Source of the DNA: Xanthobacter dioxanivorans
Lineage (GTDB): Bacteria; Pseudomonadota; Alphaproteobacteria; Rhizobiales; Xanthobacteraceae
Length of the DNA: 64,000 bases
Direction: 5' to 3'
NCBI RefSeq assembly: GCF_016807805.1
Contig: NZ_CP063362.1
Coordinates: 4,754,501 to 4,818,500, forward strand
Below are positions 10,001 through 19,689 of the stretch, one piece after another (position 1 is the first letter of the stretch; every line of letters starts with the position of its first letter). A model generated the notes under the pieces. That model was given only the letters and a program-made list of their open reading frames with translations. It did not search any database and was not told the DNA's origin. A program made the position numbers and the translations under genes.

Positions 10001-13000
10001 CGCCCTCCACCCCGGAGGAGATGCGCGTGGCGCGCGCCATGGCGCAGGCGCTGAAGCTGCCCGCGGTGGGGGCGGAAAGCGACTTCTTCGCCCTTGGCGG
10101 CGACAGCATCAGCGCCATCGTGCTGTGCAACGCCCTGCGCGCGGAGGGTTTCTCGCTGCGGCCGCGCGACGTGTTCCTCTGCCGCGACCCCCGCCGCATG
10201 GCCCATGCCATGACGCAGATCGCCCCCCTCGCGCCCACCTTTGCCGCGCCCGGCCTGCCGGAGGTGGTGTCCCCGGTGGAGCTTATGACCCTGCGCGCCC
10301 GTTATGGCACGGTGGCGGAGGTGCTGCCGGTTCTGCCCACGCAGAAGGGCATGCTGTTCCACGCCCAGCTCGGCACGCAGGCCGAGAACTACAACGCCTT
10401 CACCCGCGTCGAGATGGAGGGCCCGCTGGACGTGCGGCGCCTGCGGCGCGCCTTCGATGCGGTGCTGCGCCGCCATCCCCAGCTCGCCGGCCTCTTCGAC
10501 ACGGCGGGCGAGGAGCCGGTGCTGGTGGTGCCGGCGCTGCCGGAGGGCACGCTCTGGCCGTGGTCCGAGCACGACCTCTCCGCCCTCGATCCCGACGACC
10601 GCCCTGCCGCCCTGACACGGCTCGAAGCGGCAGCCGTGGAGCGGAACCTGGTGGCGCCCACCTTCCGCCGCCTGCTGCATGCGGAGCTGATCCGGCTGGC
10701 GCCGGAGCACCATGTCCTGATCATCCTCGTGCACCACCTGATGATAGACGGCTGGTCCACCCCGCTCCTGCTGCGCGACCTCATGGCCGCCTATGGGTCG
10801 GATGCGCCGCTGCCGCCCTTGCCCGTCACCTATGGCGAGGTGGTGCGCCGGCTCGCCCTGCACGACCGGACGGCGGGCCGGGCGGCATGGGCCGAGGCCC
10901 TCGCCGGCGCGGTGCCGTGCCGGCTCTTCGAGCACGTCTCGACCACCGCGACGGTGGAGGAAGCCTCCGCCACCCTGCCGCCGGACCTCACCGACGCCCT
11001 GCTGTCCGAAGCGCGCCGGCGCGGCATCACCCTCAACGTGCTGATGCAGGCGGTGTGGGGCGCGGCCCTCGGCGCCATGGCCGGGCGCGACGAGGTGATC
11101 TTCGGCACGCCGGTCTCCGGCCGCGCGACGGACATCGCCGGCGTCGAGGCGCAGGTGGGCCTGTTCCTCAACACCGTGCCGGTGCGGGTGCAGCTCGCGC
11201 CGGCGAGCAGCCTGTGGGAACAGATGGAGGCCATGCAGGCGCGCCACGCCCGGCTCATGGAGCATGACGGCCTCGGACTGGGCGAGATCCAAGCGGTGGC
11301 CGGCGCGGGCGCGCTGTTCGACACGCTCCTGGTGGTGGAGAACTATCCCGACAGCGACTATCTCGGCCACGACCTCGCCGGGCTTCGCCTCACCGAAATC
11401 CGCAATCGCGGCTACAGCCATTATCCGCTGGCGCTGCTGGTGCTGCCCGGGCCCGGCCTGACGCTGCTGGTGGAGAACCGCGGCGCGCTCGCCGATGCGG
11501 TCGCCCTCGCCGCCCGCATGGTCGCCTTGCTGGAAGCGCTCGCTCGGCATCCGGAGCTACCCCTGTGCGCGCTGCCCATGGCGACGGCGGAGGACATCGA
11601 CCTCGCCGCGGCCGCGAATGCCACGGAGCGGCCGCTGCCGCCCCTCACCCTGCGCGACCTTTTGGTGGCGCAGGCGGCGCGCACCCCCGACCTGGTGGCG
11701 CTGGTGGACGAAACCCACGGCCTCACCTACCGCGAGGCGCGCCACCAGGTGCTCCACCTTGCCCGGCGGCTCAGGAGCGAGGGCGTGCGCCCCGGCGAGG
11801 TGGTGGCCGTGGCCCTGCCGCGCTCGGCCCGCCTCAGCCTCGCCTTGCTGGCGGTGATCGAGGCCGGCGCGGCCTTCCTGCCCCTGGACCTGTCCTATCC
11901 GGCCGAGCGTCTCGCCTTCATGCTGCAGGATGCCGCCCCGCGCCTCCTCCTCACCGATGCCGCCTCCCGCGACCTCGTCGGGACGAGGGTGCCCGCGCTG
12001 CTGTTCGACACCCTCGCCGACGCCGACACGGAAGCCGGCGAATATGTGCCGGACGACGGGCTCTCGCCCGACCATCCGGCCTACGTGCTCTACACGTCCG
12101 GCACCACCGGCCGGCCCAAGGGGGCGGTGGTGGCGCACGGCGCCATCGTCAACCGCATCCTGTGGATGCAGCACCAGTACCCGCTCGCAACGGCGGACGT
12201 GGTGCTGCAGAAGACGCCGTGCGGGTTCGATGTCTCGGTCTGGGAATTCTTCTGGTCGCACATGGTGGGCGCGCGCCTGGTGATGGCGCCGCCCGACGCC
12301 CATCGCGACCCCGAGGCGCTGTGCGACCTCATCGCCCGGCATGCCGTCACCACCCTGCACTTCGTTCCGTCCATGCTCGCCATCTTCCTCGGGCTGCTGG
12401 AGGACGATGCCGCCCGCCGGGAGCGATGCGCGAGCCTTGCCACCGTGTTCGCCAGCGGCGAGGCGCTGGCGAAGGGGCTGGCGCGGTCCTTCAGCGACCT
12501 GCTGCCGGCGGCCGCCCTCCACAATCTCTATGGTCCCACCGAGGCGGCGGTGGACGTGACCTATGCGCCGGCCGCCGGAGCCAACGCGGAAGGCGGCGGC
12601 GGCGTGCCCATCGGCCGGCCGGTGTGGAACACGCAGCTGCGCATCCTCGACCACCAGCTCCGGCCCGTGCCGGTGGGACTGGCGGGGGAACTCTATCTGT
12701 GCGGCGTCCAGCTCGCCCACGGCTATCTCAACCGGCCCGGCCTCACCGCCGAGCGCTTCGTGGCCGACCCGTTCGCTGCGGGCCGGCGCATGTACCGCAC
12801 CGGCGACGTGGCCCGCTGGCTGCCGGCGGGCGAGGTCGAATATCTCGGCCGCGCCGACCACCAGATCAAGATCCGCGGCCAAAGGGTGGAGCTGGGCGAG
12901 ATCGAGGCGCGGATGGAGGGCCTGCCAGGCGTCGCCCGGGCGGTGGCGCATGCGGTGGCGCTGGGCGGGGCGATCGCCGGCGCCGATGCCCGCCAGATCG

Positions 13001-14244
13001 TCGGCTACGTGGTGCCGGAGCCCGGCGCCGTCATCGAACCGGAGGAGGTGCGCGGCGCGCTCCAGGCGGTGCTGCCGGCCCACATGCTGCCGGCGGTGGT
13101 GGTGGTGCTCGACGCCCTGCCCCTCTCGGCGAACGGCAAGCTGGACCGCAAGGCCCTGCCGGTGCCGCAGGGTCCGGCTGCCGAGGGCGCCGCCGGCCGG
13201 CCGCCGGCGGAGGGGCTGGAAAGGCGCCTCGCCGCCATCTTCGCCGACCTGCTCGACCGCGAAAGCGTGGGTGCGGACGAGGACTTCTTCGCCATCGGCG
13301 GCCATTCGCTGCTCGCCATGCGCCTCGCCGCCCGCATCCGCCGGGAGCTGCGGCGGCAGGTCTCGGTGGGGCAGATCGTGGTGATGCCCACCGTCGCCCG
13401 CCTCGCCGAGCACCTCGTGGCCGGCGAGCTGGTGGACGGCATGGCCCGCAGCGGCTTCGACCTGGTGGTGCGCCTGCGGGACGGGCGCGGCGCGCCGCTC
13501 ATCTGCATCTATCCGGCCTCGGGCGTGTCCTGGCAGTACAGCGTGCTGTCGCGCTATCTGCGCAAGGACATGCCCATCGTCGGCTTGCAATCGCCGCGTC
13601 CCAACGGCCCCATCGCCATGAGCGCCAGCATGGACGAGGTATGCGACCGCCAGCTCGCCATCCTGCGCGAGGTGCAGCCCGAAGGTCCCTATTATCTCCT
13701 CGGCTATTCCCTCGGCGGCACGGTGGCCTACGGCCTCGCCGCACGGCTGCGGCGCATGGGCGAGGAGGTGCGCTTCCTCGGCCTGCTCGACACCTATCCC
13801 GCCGAAGCCCACGACTGGAGCGATCCGGATGGCGCCCAGGCCAATCTGGGCGCCGAGCGCGAGCAGGAAAAGTTCATCAACGACGCCATGGCCGACGTGA
13901 TGGACGACGATTTCCGCCGCGAGAAGGAAGAGATGTTCGGCCACATCTTCGAGAATTATGGCGACGCCGTCACCCTGCTCTCGCAGGCCACCACCGAAGA
14001 CTATGACGGGCACGTCACCCTGTTCGTCGCCGGCAAGTCCATGCTGCCGGAGATCGATCCGGAAGGCGTGTGGACGCATCGGGTCGGCCGGCTCTCCATC
14101 CACCGGCTCGCCCACTGCTCCCACGAGGACATCGTCTCCCCGGCCTCGCTCGAGATCCTCGGGCCGCTGCTCAACGCCCTGATCGAGGACGCCGATGCGG
14201 CGGAACGGCGGTCCATCCGCCTGCCCGACCAGAAGGCGGGATAA
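7036..14244 (+). CDS. Dimodular EntF-like nonribosomal peptide synthetase, C-A-PCP-C-A-PCP-TE
   Basis: A 2402-aa synthetase. Domain order: condensation 1 (HHLMLDG at about 142), adenylation 1 (about 470-985, [11 protein letters not shown] near 625), PCP1 (GGDS, Ser1024), condensation 2 (HHLMIDG near 1234), adenylation 2 (about 1540-2040, [11 protein letters not shown] near 1686), PCP2 (GGHS, Ser2091) and thioesterase (GYSLGG, Ser2225; His about 2363). The N terminus ([11 protein letters not shown]) and the A2-TE half follow EntF closely. A2 has [23 protein letters not shown] and [12 protein letters not shown], the serine-activating pattern. A1 has [10 protein letters not shown] and an Asp in LDLPPSF and is not a serine domain; a basic or polar substrate is likely. 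There is no epimerase between modules. Predicted product: cyclic trimer of dihydroxybenzoyl-X-Ser, as in the turnerbactin/chrysobactin family. E. coli EntF has one module only. Confidence 0.93.
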   Translation: MRILPLVGTQLGIWLADQIDGRGNTYVIAHAVELTGDIAVDHLEQAIRHGLAEADTVGARFFADEAGAWQVLRPAGERGSGISIERMDLGAAEDPGAAARAIMAQDVGEDLPAAGDRRLCRQILMDLAAPGEAPRWLWYQRYHHLMLDGFSFTALTRRVADIYTALVEARPAAPSPFVGVASVIEEHCTYAASPGFAKDREFWREYCRDLPSPCDLSTRRTLLGEDAAPPQARIIAHAHDLPAGTLDALEDAAAAADVAVFDMLMAAIAAYLGRVSGADTQVVGVPFMRRMGSMAAAAVAPVVNVLPVRTEAAPALPLPALAGRVKAALRDVRRHQRYDAEQIQRDLGYVGSGRALYGPVVNYRMFDYDLRFGNVRGVTHHIATGPVDDIEFGILIQDGRITLELRADSDRYDPTDLARHGARIERLLDAFRSDPATPISSLPVMAEEEAKFLAASATGAPTRPLAGAATLLDLFTQSAARTPDATALVCGPHRLTFRALSERVYRLARHLIAEGIGPGDAVAVALPRSADAVVALLGVLASGAAYLPLDLDHPSARLDAMCMDARPRRAITCRAAAHRLPADLPALCLDDPALTAAMAGLPGTPVQPRERRTRLGPDAVAAIIFTSGSTGRPKGVMNTHGALLNLVSSHWREIYGPGLDALRARHPGRTLRAAHTHSFAFDSSWLQLFWMLLGQELHVIDEDMRRDAHALVAHIRETGIDALDLPPSFCAQMLGCGLMDADGHPPTVLLIGGEAASPALWTALRRHPRLLAHNLYGPTEYTVDTLRAAIGETQAPVVGRPVGNTRVHVLDRLLQPVPVGAVGELYIAGAGLARGYCGRPALTAERFVADPAAEGGLMYRTGDLVRWTAEGRVEFLGRADHQVKVRGYRVEIPEIEAALATLPGVQTALVLAEAVNDSHRLLAYCTLEGVDDPRARDWRAQDLRHALRERLPDYMVPAAVMILEAFPLNVNGKVDRSRLPSPSAVVEAAPSTPEEMRVARAMAQALKLPAVGAESDFFALGGDSISAIVLCNALRAEGFSLRPRDVFLCRDPRRMAHAMTQIAPLAPTFAAPGLPEVVSPVELMTLRARYGTVAEVLPVLPTQKGMLFHAQLGTQAENYNAFTRVEMEGPLDVRRLRRAFDAVLRRHPQLAGLFDTAGEEPVLVVPALPEGTLWPWSEHDLSALDPDDRPAALTRLEAAAVERNLVAPTFRRLLHAELIRLAPEHHVLIILVHHLMIDGWSTPLLLRDLMAAYGSDAPLPPLPVTYGEVVRRLALHDRTAGRAAWAEALAGAVPCRLFEHVSTTATVEEASATLPPDLTDALLSEARRRGITLNVLMQAVWGAALGAMAGRDEVIFGTPVSGRATDIAGVEAQVGLFLNTVPVRVQLAPASSLWEQMEAMQARHARLMEHDGLGLGEIQAVAGAGALFDTLLVVENYPDSDYLGHDLAGLRLTEIRNRGYSHYPLALLVLPGPGLTLLVENRGALADAVALAARMVALLEALARHPELPLCALPMATAEDIDLAAAANATERPLPPLTLRDLLVAQAARTPDLVALVDETHGLTYREARHQVLHLARRLRSEGVRPGEVVAVALPRSARLSLALLAVIEAGAAFLPLDLSYPAERLAFMLQDAAPRLLLTDAASRDLVGTRVPALLFDTLADADTEAGEYVPDDGLSPDHPAYVLYTSGTTGRPKGAVVAHGAIVNRILWMQHQYPLATADVVLQKTPCGFDVSVWEFFWSHMVGARLVMAPPDAHRDPEALCDLIARHAVTTLHFVPSMLAIFLGLLEDDAARRERCASLATVFASGEALAKGLARSFSDLLPAAALHNLYGPTEAAVDVTYAPAAGANAEGGGGVPIGRPVWNTQLRILDHQLRPVPVGLAGELYLCGVQLAHGYLNRPGLTAERFVADPFAAGRRMYRTGDVARWLPAGEVEYLGRADHQIKIRGQRVELGEIEARMEGLPGVARAVAHAVALGGAIAGADARQIVGYVVPEPGAVIEPEEVRGALQAVLPAHMLPAVVVVLDALPLSANGKLDRKALPVPQGPAAEGAAGRPPAEGLERRLAAIFADLLDRESVGADEDFFAIGGHSLLAMRLAARIRRELRRQVSVGQIVVMPTVARLAEHLVAGELVDGMARSGFDLVVRLRDGRGAPLICIYPASGVSWQYSVLSRYLRKDMPIVGLQSPRPNGPIAMSASMDEVCDRQLAILREVQPEGPYYLLGYSLGGTVAYGLAARLRRMGEEVRFLGLLDTYPAEAHDWSDPDGAQANLGAEREQEKFINDAMADVMDDDFRREKEEMFGHIFENYGDAVTLLSQATTEDYDGHVTLFVAGKSMLPEIDPEGVWTHRVGRLSIHRLAHCSHEDIVSPASLEILGPLLNALIEDADAAERRSIRLPDQKAG

Positions 14245-14292
14245 CGCCGCCGCATCCGCCCTACCCGCGCCCACACCCGACAGGAGGTCGGC

Positions 14293-15522
14293 ATGAACGC
14301 TCTGACACGCCCCGAACCGGCCGCGCCCCCGCTCGCCGCCCCGCCGCCCCACGTCTTCCCGCAGAAGGCGACCGACCCGTCGCCCGGCGAAGGGCTGAGC
14401 CTCTTCGCCTTCCAGTCGCGCGGCGCCCTGCTGCACGGGCTCGGGGCGGCGGCGGCGCTGCCGCGCGGGCCGGTCGCGACCCTGGATGCGCGCCTTGCCG
14501 CCTTTTTCCGCTCCGCCGGCACCGAGGCGACGCTGGCCGGCGCCCTGCCCTTCGACCGCTCGGGAGACGACTGCCTGTGGCAGGCGCGGCGGGTCGCGCG
14601 GTCCGCACCGCCGGTGCAGGGCGCGGCGCGCGCGGAGCACACCATCCCGTGGCACCTCGACCACGCCCCCGACGCCGCCGGCTATGCCGAGGCGGTGGGG
14701 CGCGCCCTCCATCTGATGGCGGACGAGGCGGGCACGGCCGGCGCGCTGGAGAAGATCGTGCTCTCCCGCAGCCTCGTCGCCACGGCGGAGCGGGACATCG
14801 ACGTCGCCTCCGTGTTCCGCCGCCTCGCCGCCGATCCCGCGGCCACCGCCTTCCTCGTGCCGCTGCCGGATCGCGACGGCCTGCCGCGGGTGATGGCGGG
14901 CGCGACGCCGGAGCTGCTTCTCGGCAAGTCCGGCGGCCGCGTCTCCTCCCATCCCCTCGCCGGCTCCGCCCGCCGCCGGGCGGACCTCGCCGAGGATGCG
15001 GCGGCGGCGGCGGGCCTTGCCGCTTCGGCCAAGGACCGGCGCGAACACGCCATCGTGGTGGAGTTCATCCTCGACACCCTCGCCCCGTTCTGCCGCCGGC
15101 TGTTCCGGCCGCAGGGCATGGCGCTGGCGAGCACCGCCAGCATGTGGCACCTCGGCACCCGCATCGAGGGCGACCTGAAGGAGCCCGAAGTCCCCGCCGC
15201 CGTCCTCGCCGCCATGCTGCATCCAACCCCCGCCGTCTGCGGCGTGCCGCGCGAGAAGGCCGCCCGTCACATCGGCGCGCTGGAAGGCTACGCCCGCGAT
15301 TTCTACGCGGGCGCCGTGGGCTGGTGCGACGGGCGCGGCGACGGGGCCTGGTACGTCACCATACGCTGCGCCGAGATCTGCGGGCGACGGGCGCGGCTCT
15401 ATGCCGGCGCCGGCATCGTGCCCGGCTCCGACCCCCACGCCGAGGCGGAGGAGACGGCGGCGAAATATACAGCGCTCCTCACCGCCCTCGGCATTCCGCC
15501 GGTGAGGGAGGTGCGCTCGTGA
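14293..15522 (+). CDS. entC: Isochorismate synthase EntC
   Basis: A 409-aa chorismate-utilising enzyme that isomerises chorismate to isochorismate, the first step toward 2,3-dihydroxybenzoate. Family signatures are [51 protein letters not shown], the Trp/Tyr-rich [14 protein letters not shown] and [18 protein letters not shown] near the C terminus, which holds the Mg-binding acidic residues. ATG 14293 has AGGAGG 10 nt upstream. The N-terminal 40 residues are Pro/Ala-rich and poorly conserved. It overlaps entE by 4 nt (GTGA). Confidence 0.92.
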   Translation: MNALTRPEPAAPPLAAPPPHVFPQKATDPSPGEGLSLFAFQSRGALLHGLGAAAALPRGPVATLDARLAAFFRSAGTEATLAGALPFDRSGDDCLWQARRVARSAPPVQGAARAEHTIPWHLDHAPDAAGYAEAVGRALHLMADEAGTAGALEKIVLSRSLVATAERDIDVASVFRRLAADPAATAFLVPLPDRDGLPRVMAGATPELLLGKSGGRVSSHPLAGSARRRADLAEDAAAAAGLAASAKDRREHAIVVEFILDTLAPFCRRLFRPQGMALASTASMWHLGTRIEGDLKEPEVPAAVLAAMLHPTPAVCGVPREKAARHIGALEGYARDFYAGAVGWCDGRGDGAWYVTIRCAEICGRRARLYAGAGIVPGSDPHAEAEETAAKYTALLTALGIPPVREVRS

Positions 15523-17147
15523 GCGCGCCCGTGCAGGCTTGGCCGGAGGACTTCACCGCGCGCTACCGCGCTGCGGGCTACTGGCGGGGCGAAACCTTCC
15601 CGGCCATGCTCCGGCGGCAAGCCCAGGCCCAGCCGGACATCGTCGCGGTGGTGGACGGGGACCGGCGCTGGACCTATGGTGAGCTGAACCGCCGCGCCGA
15701 CGCCCATGCCGCCGGCTTCCTCGCCCTGGGGCTTTTGCCCGGCGACCGGGTGGTGGTGCAGTTCGGCAATGTGGCGGAGTTCTTCGGCGTGGTGTTCGGC
15801 CTGTTCCGGGCCGGGCTGATCCCGGTCTATGCGCTGGCTGCCCATCGCCTCGCCGAGGTGGCGCATCTGGCCCGCCGCTCGGGCGCCGCCGCCTACATGG
15901 CCGGCGACCGCTATGCCGGCTTCGACTATCGTCCCCTCGCCCAGGCCCTGAGGGCGGAAGTCCCCACCCTGCGCCATGTGGTGATGGCCGGGGACGCGGG
16001 GGTGTTCACCCCGCTCGACGCCTGCATGGGAGAGGGCGGCCTGCCGGGCGATCCCGATCCCTCCGCCGTCGCCTTCCTGCAGATTTCCGGCGGCAGCACC
16101 GGCCTGCCGAAGCTCATCCCCCGCACCCACGACGACTACATCTACAGCTTCCGCGCCAGCAACGGGATCTGCGGCGTCACCGAGAAGACCGTCTATCTGG
16201 TGGCGCTGCCGGTGGCGCATAATTTTCCCATGAGCTCGCCGGGGCACATGGGCACGCTTTATGCCGGCGGGCGCGTGGTGCTCGCCCCGGCGCCGAGCCC
16301 GGAGGTGGCGTTCCCCCTCATCGCGCGGGAGAAGGTGACGCTCACCGGCCTCGTGCCGCCCCTCGCCTTGCTGTGGATGCAGGCCGCGCCCGGCACGGGG
16401 CACGATCTCTCCAGCCTCGAGGTGCTCCAGGTGGGCGGGGCGAAGTTCACACCGGAAGCGGCGAAGCGGGTGCGGCCCGCCCTCGGCTGCCAGCTGCAAC
16501 AGGTGTTCGGCATGGCCGAGGGCCTCGTGAACTACACCCGCCTCGACGACCCCGACGACACCGTCATCGGCACCCAGGGCCGGCCCATCAGCGACGACGA
16601 CGAGGTGCTGGTCGTGGACGATCTCGGCCGGCCGGTGCCAGAGGGGACGCCGGGCCACCTGCTGGCACGCGGCCCCTACACCATCCGCGCCTACCATGAC
16701 GATCCTTCCGCCAACGCGCGCAGCTTCACCGCCGACGGCTTCTACCGCACCGGTGACATCGTGCGCCGCCTGCCGGGGGGCTATCTGGAGGTGCAGGGCC
16801 GCGCCGGCGACCACATCAACCGCGCCGGGGAGAAGATCTCCGCGGAGGAGGTGGAGGACCATCTGATCGCCCATCCGGGCATCTTCGACGCCGCCATGGT
16901 CTCGATCCCGGATCCCGTCCTCGGGGAGCGCAGCTGCGCCTTCGTCATTCCCCGGCAGGCGCCGTTGAAGGCGTCGGAGGTCAAGATGTTCATGCGCCAG
17001 CGTGGCATCGCCGAATTCAAGGTGCCCGACCAGGTGGTGTTCGTGGACGCCTTCGAAACCACCGCCGCCGGCAAGGTGAGTCGCAAGGAACTGCGTGCCC
17101 GCCTGCGCACCCAGTTTCTCGCCAGCAACGCGGAGACCGCATCATGA
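15519..17147 (+). CDS. entE: 2,3-dihydroxybenzoate-AMP ligase EntE
   Basis: A 542-aa stand-alone adenylating enzyme that activates 2,3-dihydroxybenzoate and loads it onto the aryl carrier protein. Motifs: [16 protein letters not shown] (P-loop), HNFPMSSPG, whose Asn/Met-containing sequence is the aryl-acid specificity signature of EntE/Dhb[25 protein letters not shown] and the hinge Lys region [15 protein letters not shown] 15519 overlaps the entC stop. It also overlaps entB by 4 nt (ATGA), so C-E-B are translationally coupled. Its carrier partner is encoded 9 kb upstream at the head of the operon. Confidence 0.94.
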   Translation: MSAPVQAWPEDFTARYRAAGYWRGETFPAMLRRQAQAQPDIVAVVDGDRRWTYGELNRRADAHAAGFLALGLLPGDRVVVQFGNVAEFFGVVFGLFRAGLIPVYALAAHRLAEVAHLARRSGAAAYMAGDRYAGFDYRPLAQALRAEVPTLRHVVMAGDAGVFTPLDACMGEGGLPGDPDPSAVAFLQISGGSTGLPKLIPRTHDDYIYSFRASNGICGVTEKTVYLVALPVAHNFPMSSPGHMGTLYAGGRVVLAPAPSPEVAFPLIAREKVTLTGLVPPLALLWMQAAPGTGHDLSSLEVLQVGGAKFTPEAAKRVRPALGCQLQQVFGMAEGLVNYTRLDDPDDTVIGTQGRPISDDDEVLVVDDLGRPVPEGTPGHLLARGPYTIRAYHDDPSANARSFTADGFYRTGDIVRRLPGGYLEVQGRAGDHINRAGEKISAEEVEDHLIAHPGIFDAAMVSIPDPVLGERSCAFVIPRQAPLKASEVKMFMRQRGIAEFKVPDQVVFVDAFETTAAGKVSRKELRARLRTQFLASNAETAS

Positions 17148-17815
17148 ACGCCCCGTCGGCCATTGCCGCCCAGCCCCCCGCTCCCGGCCTGCCGCGCATC
17201 GCGCCCTATGCGCTGCCCCAGGCCGCCGACTTGCCGCAGGCGCGGGCCGGCTGGCGGCTCGAACGCGACCGCGCGGCGCTGCTGGTGCACGACATGCAGC
17301 TTTATTTCGCGCGGCCCTACGCGCCCGATGCCTCGCCGCTCGCGCCCATGGTGGCCAACATCGCGCGCCTCGTCGCCCATTGCCGGGCCGCCGGCATCCC
17401 CGTTTTCTACACGGCGCAGGAGGTGCGCCAGGACCGGCGCGACCGGGGCCTCCAGGCCGACCTATGGGGTCCGGGCATGAGCGATCCGCTGGAGCACCAG
17501 CCGCTGCTGCGCCAGCTCACCCCGCAGGCGGGCGACTTCGTGCTGGTGAAGCACCGCTACAGCGCCTTCCAGCGCAGCAACCTGGAAGCGCTGATCCGGG
17601 CACGCGGGCGCGACCAGCTCGTGGTCTGCGGCGTCTACGCCCATATCGGCTGCCTGCTCACCGCCGCCGAGGCGTTCATGCGCGACATCCAGCCCTTCCT
17701 CGCCGCCGATGCGCTGGCCGACTTTTCCCGCGAGAAGCACGACATGGCGCTGGCCTACGTGGCGGACGTGTGCGGAGTGCCCCTCGTCACCGACCAGATC
17801 GTGGCGGCGCTGTGA
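17144..17815 (+). CDS. entB: Isochorismatase (EntB N-terminal domain only)
   Basis: A 223-aa isochorismatase converting isochorismate to 2,3-dihydro-2,3-dihydroxybenzoate and pyruvate. It has the EntB elements: [10 protein letters not shown] at the start, LVHDMQLYF with the active-site Asp, [23 protein letters not shown] with the Lys, and [16 protein letters not shown]. coli EntB is about 285 aa because of its C-terminal aryl carrier domain. Here the protein stops after the hydrolase fold (VTDQIVAAL) and the carrier is the separate gene at 6491. It lies between entE (4-nt overlap) and entA (28-nt gap). Confidence 0.93.
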   Translation: MNAPSAIAAQPPAPGLPRIAPYALPQAADLPQARAGWRLERDRAALLVHDMQLYFARPYAPDASPLAPMVANIARLVAHCRAAGIPVFYTAQEVRQDRRDRGLQADLWGPGMSDPLEHQPLLRQLTPQAGDFVLVKHRYSAFQRSNLEALIRARGRDQLVVCGVYAHIGCLLTAAEAFMRDIQPFLAADALADFSREKHDMALAYVADVCGVPLVTDQIVAAL

Positions 17816-17843
17816 ACGCGGCATCACGGGGGAGGACCGGGTG

Positions 17844-18605
17844 ATGCGGCCATCGGGTCTTGAGGGCAAGCTCGTGCTGGTCACCGGCGCGGCGGGCGGC
17901 ATCGGGCAGGCGGTGGTGAACGCATTCCTGGAGGAGGGCGCGCGCGTGGTCGCCACCGACCTCGACGTGAGCGTCGTCCCGCCATCGGACACCCTGCATC
18001 CCCTCGCCCTCGACGTGACCTCATCCGAGGCTGTCGACGCCCTGGTCCGGGACGTGGAGGCCCGGCTCGGGCCTATCCATGCCGGCGTCAGCGTCGCCGG
18101 CATGCTCGCCACCGGACGCGTCACCGAAACCAGCGATGCCGACTGGCACCGGGTGTTCGCGGTGAACACCCATGGGGTGTTTCATCTGTGCCGCGCGCTC
18201 GCCAGGCGCATGGTGGAGCGGCGGGATGGGCGAATCGTGGTGGTGAGCTCCAATGCCGCCGGCGTGCCGCGCCACGCCATGGCCGCCTATGCCGCCTCCA
18301 AGGCCGCCGCCACCATGTTCACCCGCTGCCTCGGCCTTGAGCTCGCGCCCCACGGCATCCGCTGCAACATCGTCGCGCCCGGCTCGACCCTCACCCCCAT
18401 GCAGACCGGAATGTGGGCCGATGCGGAAGGCGCCGCCGCCGTCATCGCCGGCTCGCCCGCCACGTTCAAGGCGGGCATCCCGCTCGGCAAGCTCGCGACG
18501 CCACAGGACGTGGCGGATGCGGTGGCGTTCCTCGCCTCCGACCGCGCCGGCCATATCACCATGGCCGACCTCTACGTGGACGGCGGCGCCACCCTGCGCG
18601 GGTGA
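17844..18605 (+). CDS. entA: 2,3-dihydro-2,3-dihydroxybenzoate dehydrogenase EntA
   Basis: A 253-aa short-chain dehydrogenase oxidising the dihydrodiol to 2,3-dihydroxybenzoate with NAD. It shows the Rossmann motif TGAAGGIG, the NxAG-equivalent VSVAGML, catalytic Ser in [13 protein letters not shown], and the C-terminal [13 protein letters not shown] 17844 follows a GGGGGAGG Shine-Dalgarno about 10 nt upstream; GTG 17841 is an alternative. It is the last gene of the biosynthetic operon and faces the AraC regulator gene tail to tail with only 27 nt between stops. Confidence 0.93.
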   Translation: MRPSGLEGKLVLVTGAAGGIGQAVVNAFLEEGARVVATDLDVSVVPPSDTLHPLALDVTSSEAVDALVRDVEARLGPIHAGVSVAGMLATGRVTETSDADWHRVFAVNTHGVFHLCRALARRMVERRDGRIVVVSSNAAGVPRHAMAAYAASKAAATMFTRCLGLELAPHGIRCNIVAPGSTLTPMQTGMWADAEGAAAVIAGSPATFKAGIPLGKLATPQDVADAVAFLASDRAGHITMADLYVDGGATLRG

Positions 18606-18632
18606 GCTGCCGTCCTTCACGGCTGCCGGCCC

Positions 18633-19490
18633 CTATCGCCGCTTGAACTTGGGCGGCACCCCGTAGAGCTTCTTGAAGGCCACGGTAAAGTTGGAGGGGT
18701 CCGCATAGCCCGCCGCATAGGCGGCCTGGGCGATGGTGACCCCCTCCCGCTCCAGCGACGCATAGGCCTGCGCTAGCCGCTCGCGGCGGATGAACTCGAA
18801 CACCGTCATCTGGAAGTGTTCCTTGAAATGCCGCTGCACCGAGGACACGCTCGCGCCCACCTCGGCGGCGATCTCCTCGATGGTCAGGCTCTTGTCGAGG
18901 TTGTCCAGCACATAGTCCCGCACCCGCTCGCTGCGGCGGCGGCTGACGAGCTGCGGCCGGGGCCGCTCCTCCTCCGCCCGCTCGGCCATGGCGACGCAGG
19001 CGAGGCACATAATGTCGAGGGCCCGGGAATTGCGGTAGAGCGTGCGCACCTCCCCGTCCATGGACGGGGGCGGCTGCAGGATCTGCTCGGACAGCTGGCG
19101 AACCTGCCCGCTCACCGGGAAGCTGAGCTGCGCGAGGTGGGTGGTGAGGAAGTCGCGCAAGGCGGAGCTCGCGTTGCCCCGCGTGCGCATCAGCCACTCC
19201 ATCCACGGATGGGGCGCGGAAATCATGATCTTACGTAACGGAATATTGCTGTCGTTGACGAAGCGCAGACGCGAAAACCGCGCCACGTTGAGCAGGAACA
19301 CGACGGCGCGCTCATCCTCGCCGTTGCCCGCTTCGATGCGGAAGGCGCTGTCGTCGATGACGAAGTGCTGCGCGCCGCTGAGCAGGACCATGACGACGAA
19401 TTTCGGCCAGATCTCGTAGACCGTTGTATCCGGTGCACAATTCGGCTCACCGTCGACAGTGCCGACGAACAGATGCTGTGGGATTTCCAT
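18633..19490 (-). CDS. AraC-family transcriptional regulator of the siderophore locus
   Basis: A 285-aa regulator. The C-terminal 100 residues carry the double helix-turn-helix of AraC/XylS (LTIEEIAAEVGASVSSVQRHF, then ITIAQAAYAAGYADPSNFTVAFKKLYG). The N-terminal half is a poorly conserved sensor domain, as in PchR-like regulators that respond to ferric siderophores. ATG 19490 is chosen over the TTG two codons upstream. It is divergent from the TonB receptor gene with a 199-nt shared promoter region and convergent with entA. Likely an activator of receptor and biosynthesis genes when its siderophore is present; ligand not shown by sequence. Confidence 0.88.
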   Translation of the reverse strand: MEIPQHLFVGTVDGEPNCAPDTTVYEIWPKFVVMVLLSGAQHFVIDDSAFRIEAGNGEDERAVVFLLNVARFSRLRFVNDSNIPLRKIMISAPHPWMEWLMRTRGNASSALRDFLTTHLAQLSFPVSGQVRQLSEQILQPPPSMDGEVRTLYRNSRALDIMCLACVAMAERAEEERPRPQLVSRRRSERVRDYVLDNLDKSLTIEEIAAEVGASVSSVQRHFKEHFQMTVFEFIRRERLAQAYASLEREGVTIAQAAYAAGYADPSNFTVAFKKLYGVPPKFKRR

Positions 19491-19505
19491 TCTCAAGACC
19501 GCACT

Positions 19506-19518
19506 TTAGAATTCCTAA
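19506..19518. promoter_or_regulatory. Near-palindrome in the araC / TonB-receptor divergent promoter
   Basis: The 199-nt intergenic region is AT-rich. TTAGAATTCCTAA at 19506-19518 is an imperfect palindrome resembling half of the Irr iron-control element (TTTAGAA-N3-TTCTAAA) but without the full spacing. It is flanked by an outer ACTTT...AAAGT pair. It lies 16 nt upstream of the AraC start codon, so it could be a repressor site for that gene. AATACTAAAT near 19606 echoes the AATACT words before the other siderophore operons. Confidence 0.35.
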
Positions 19519-19689
19519 GATTCAAAGTCACATTCCCACCCCTGTCTGTGCCGTTTGCACAGAACTCTTTGCTGCCCACGCAACGACCACTGGCGTCGAC
19601 GCTCGAAATACTAAATCTTATACATGACGAGCCGCGTCAAGGTTCATCGCGCGACGGGGCGTGCGTGACGCATTTCAGGGGCATCGTCC

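Noticed and set aside
8533..15438. Very long minus-strand open frames opposite the NRPS and entC (up to about 1290 codons)
   Set aside because: They are antisense to strongly conserved genes, have Gly/His/Arg-rich composition without domains, and arise from high GC content.
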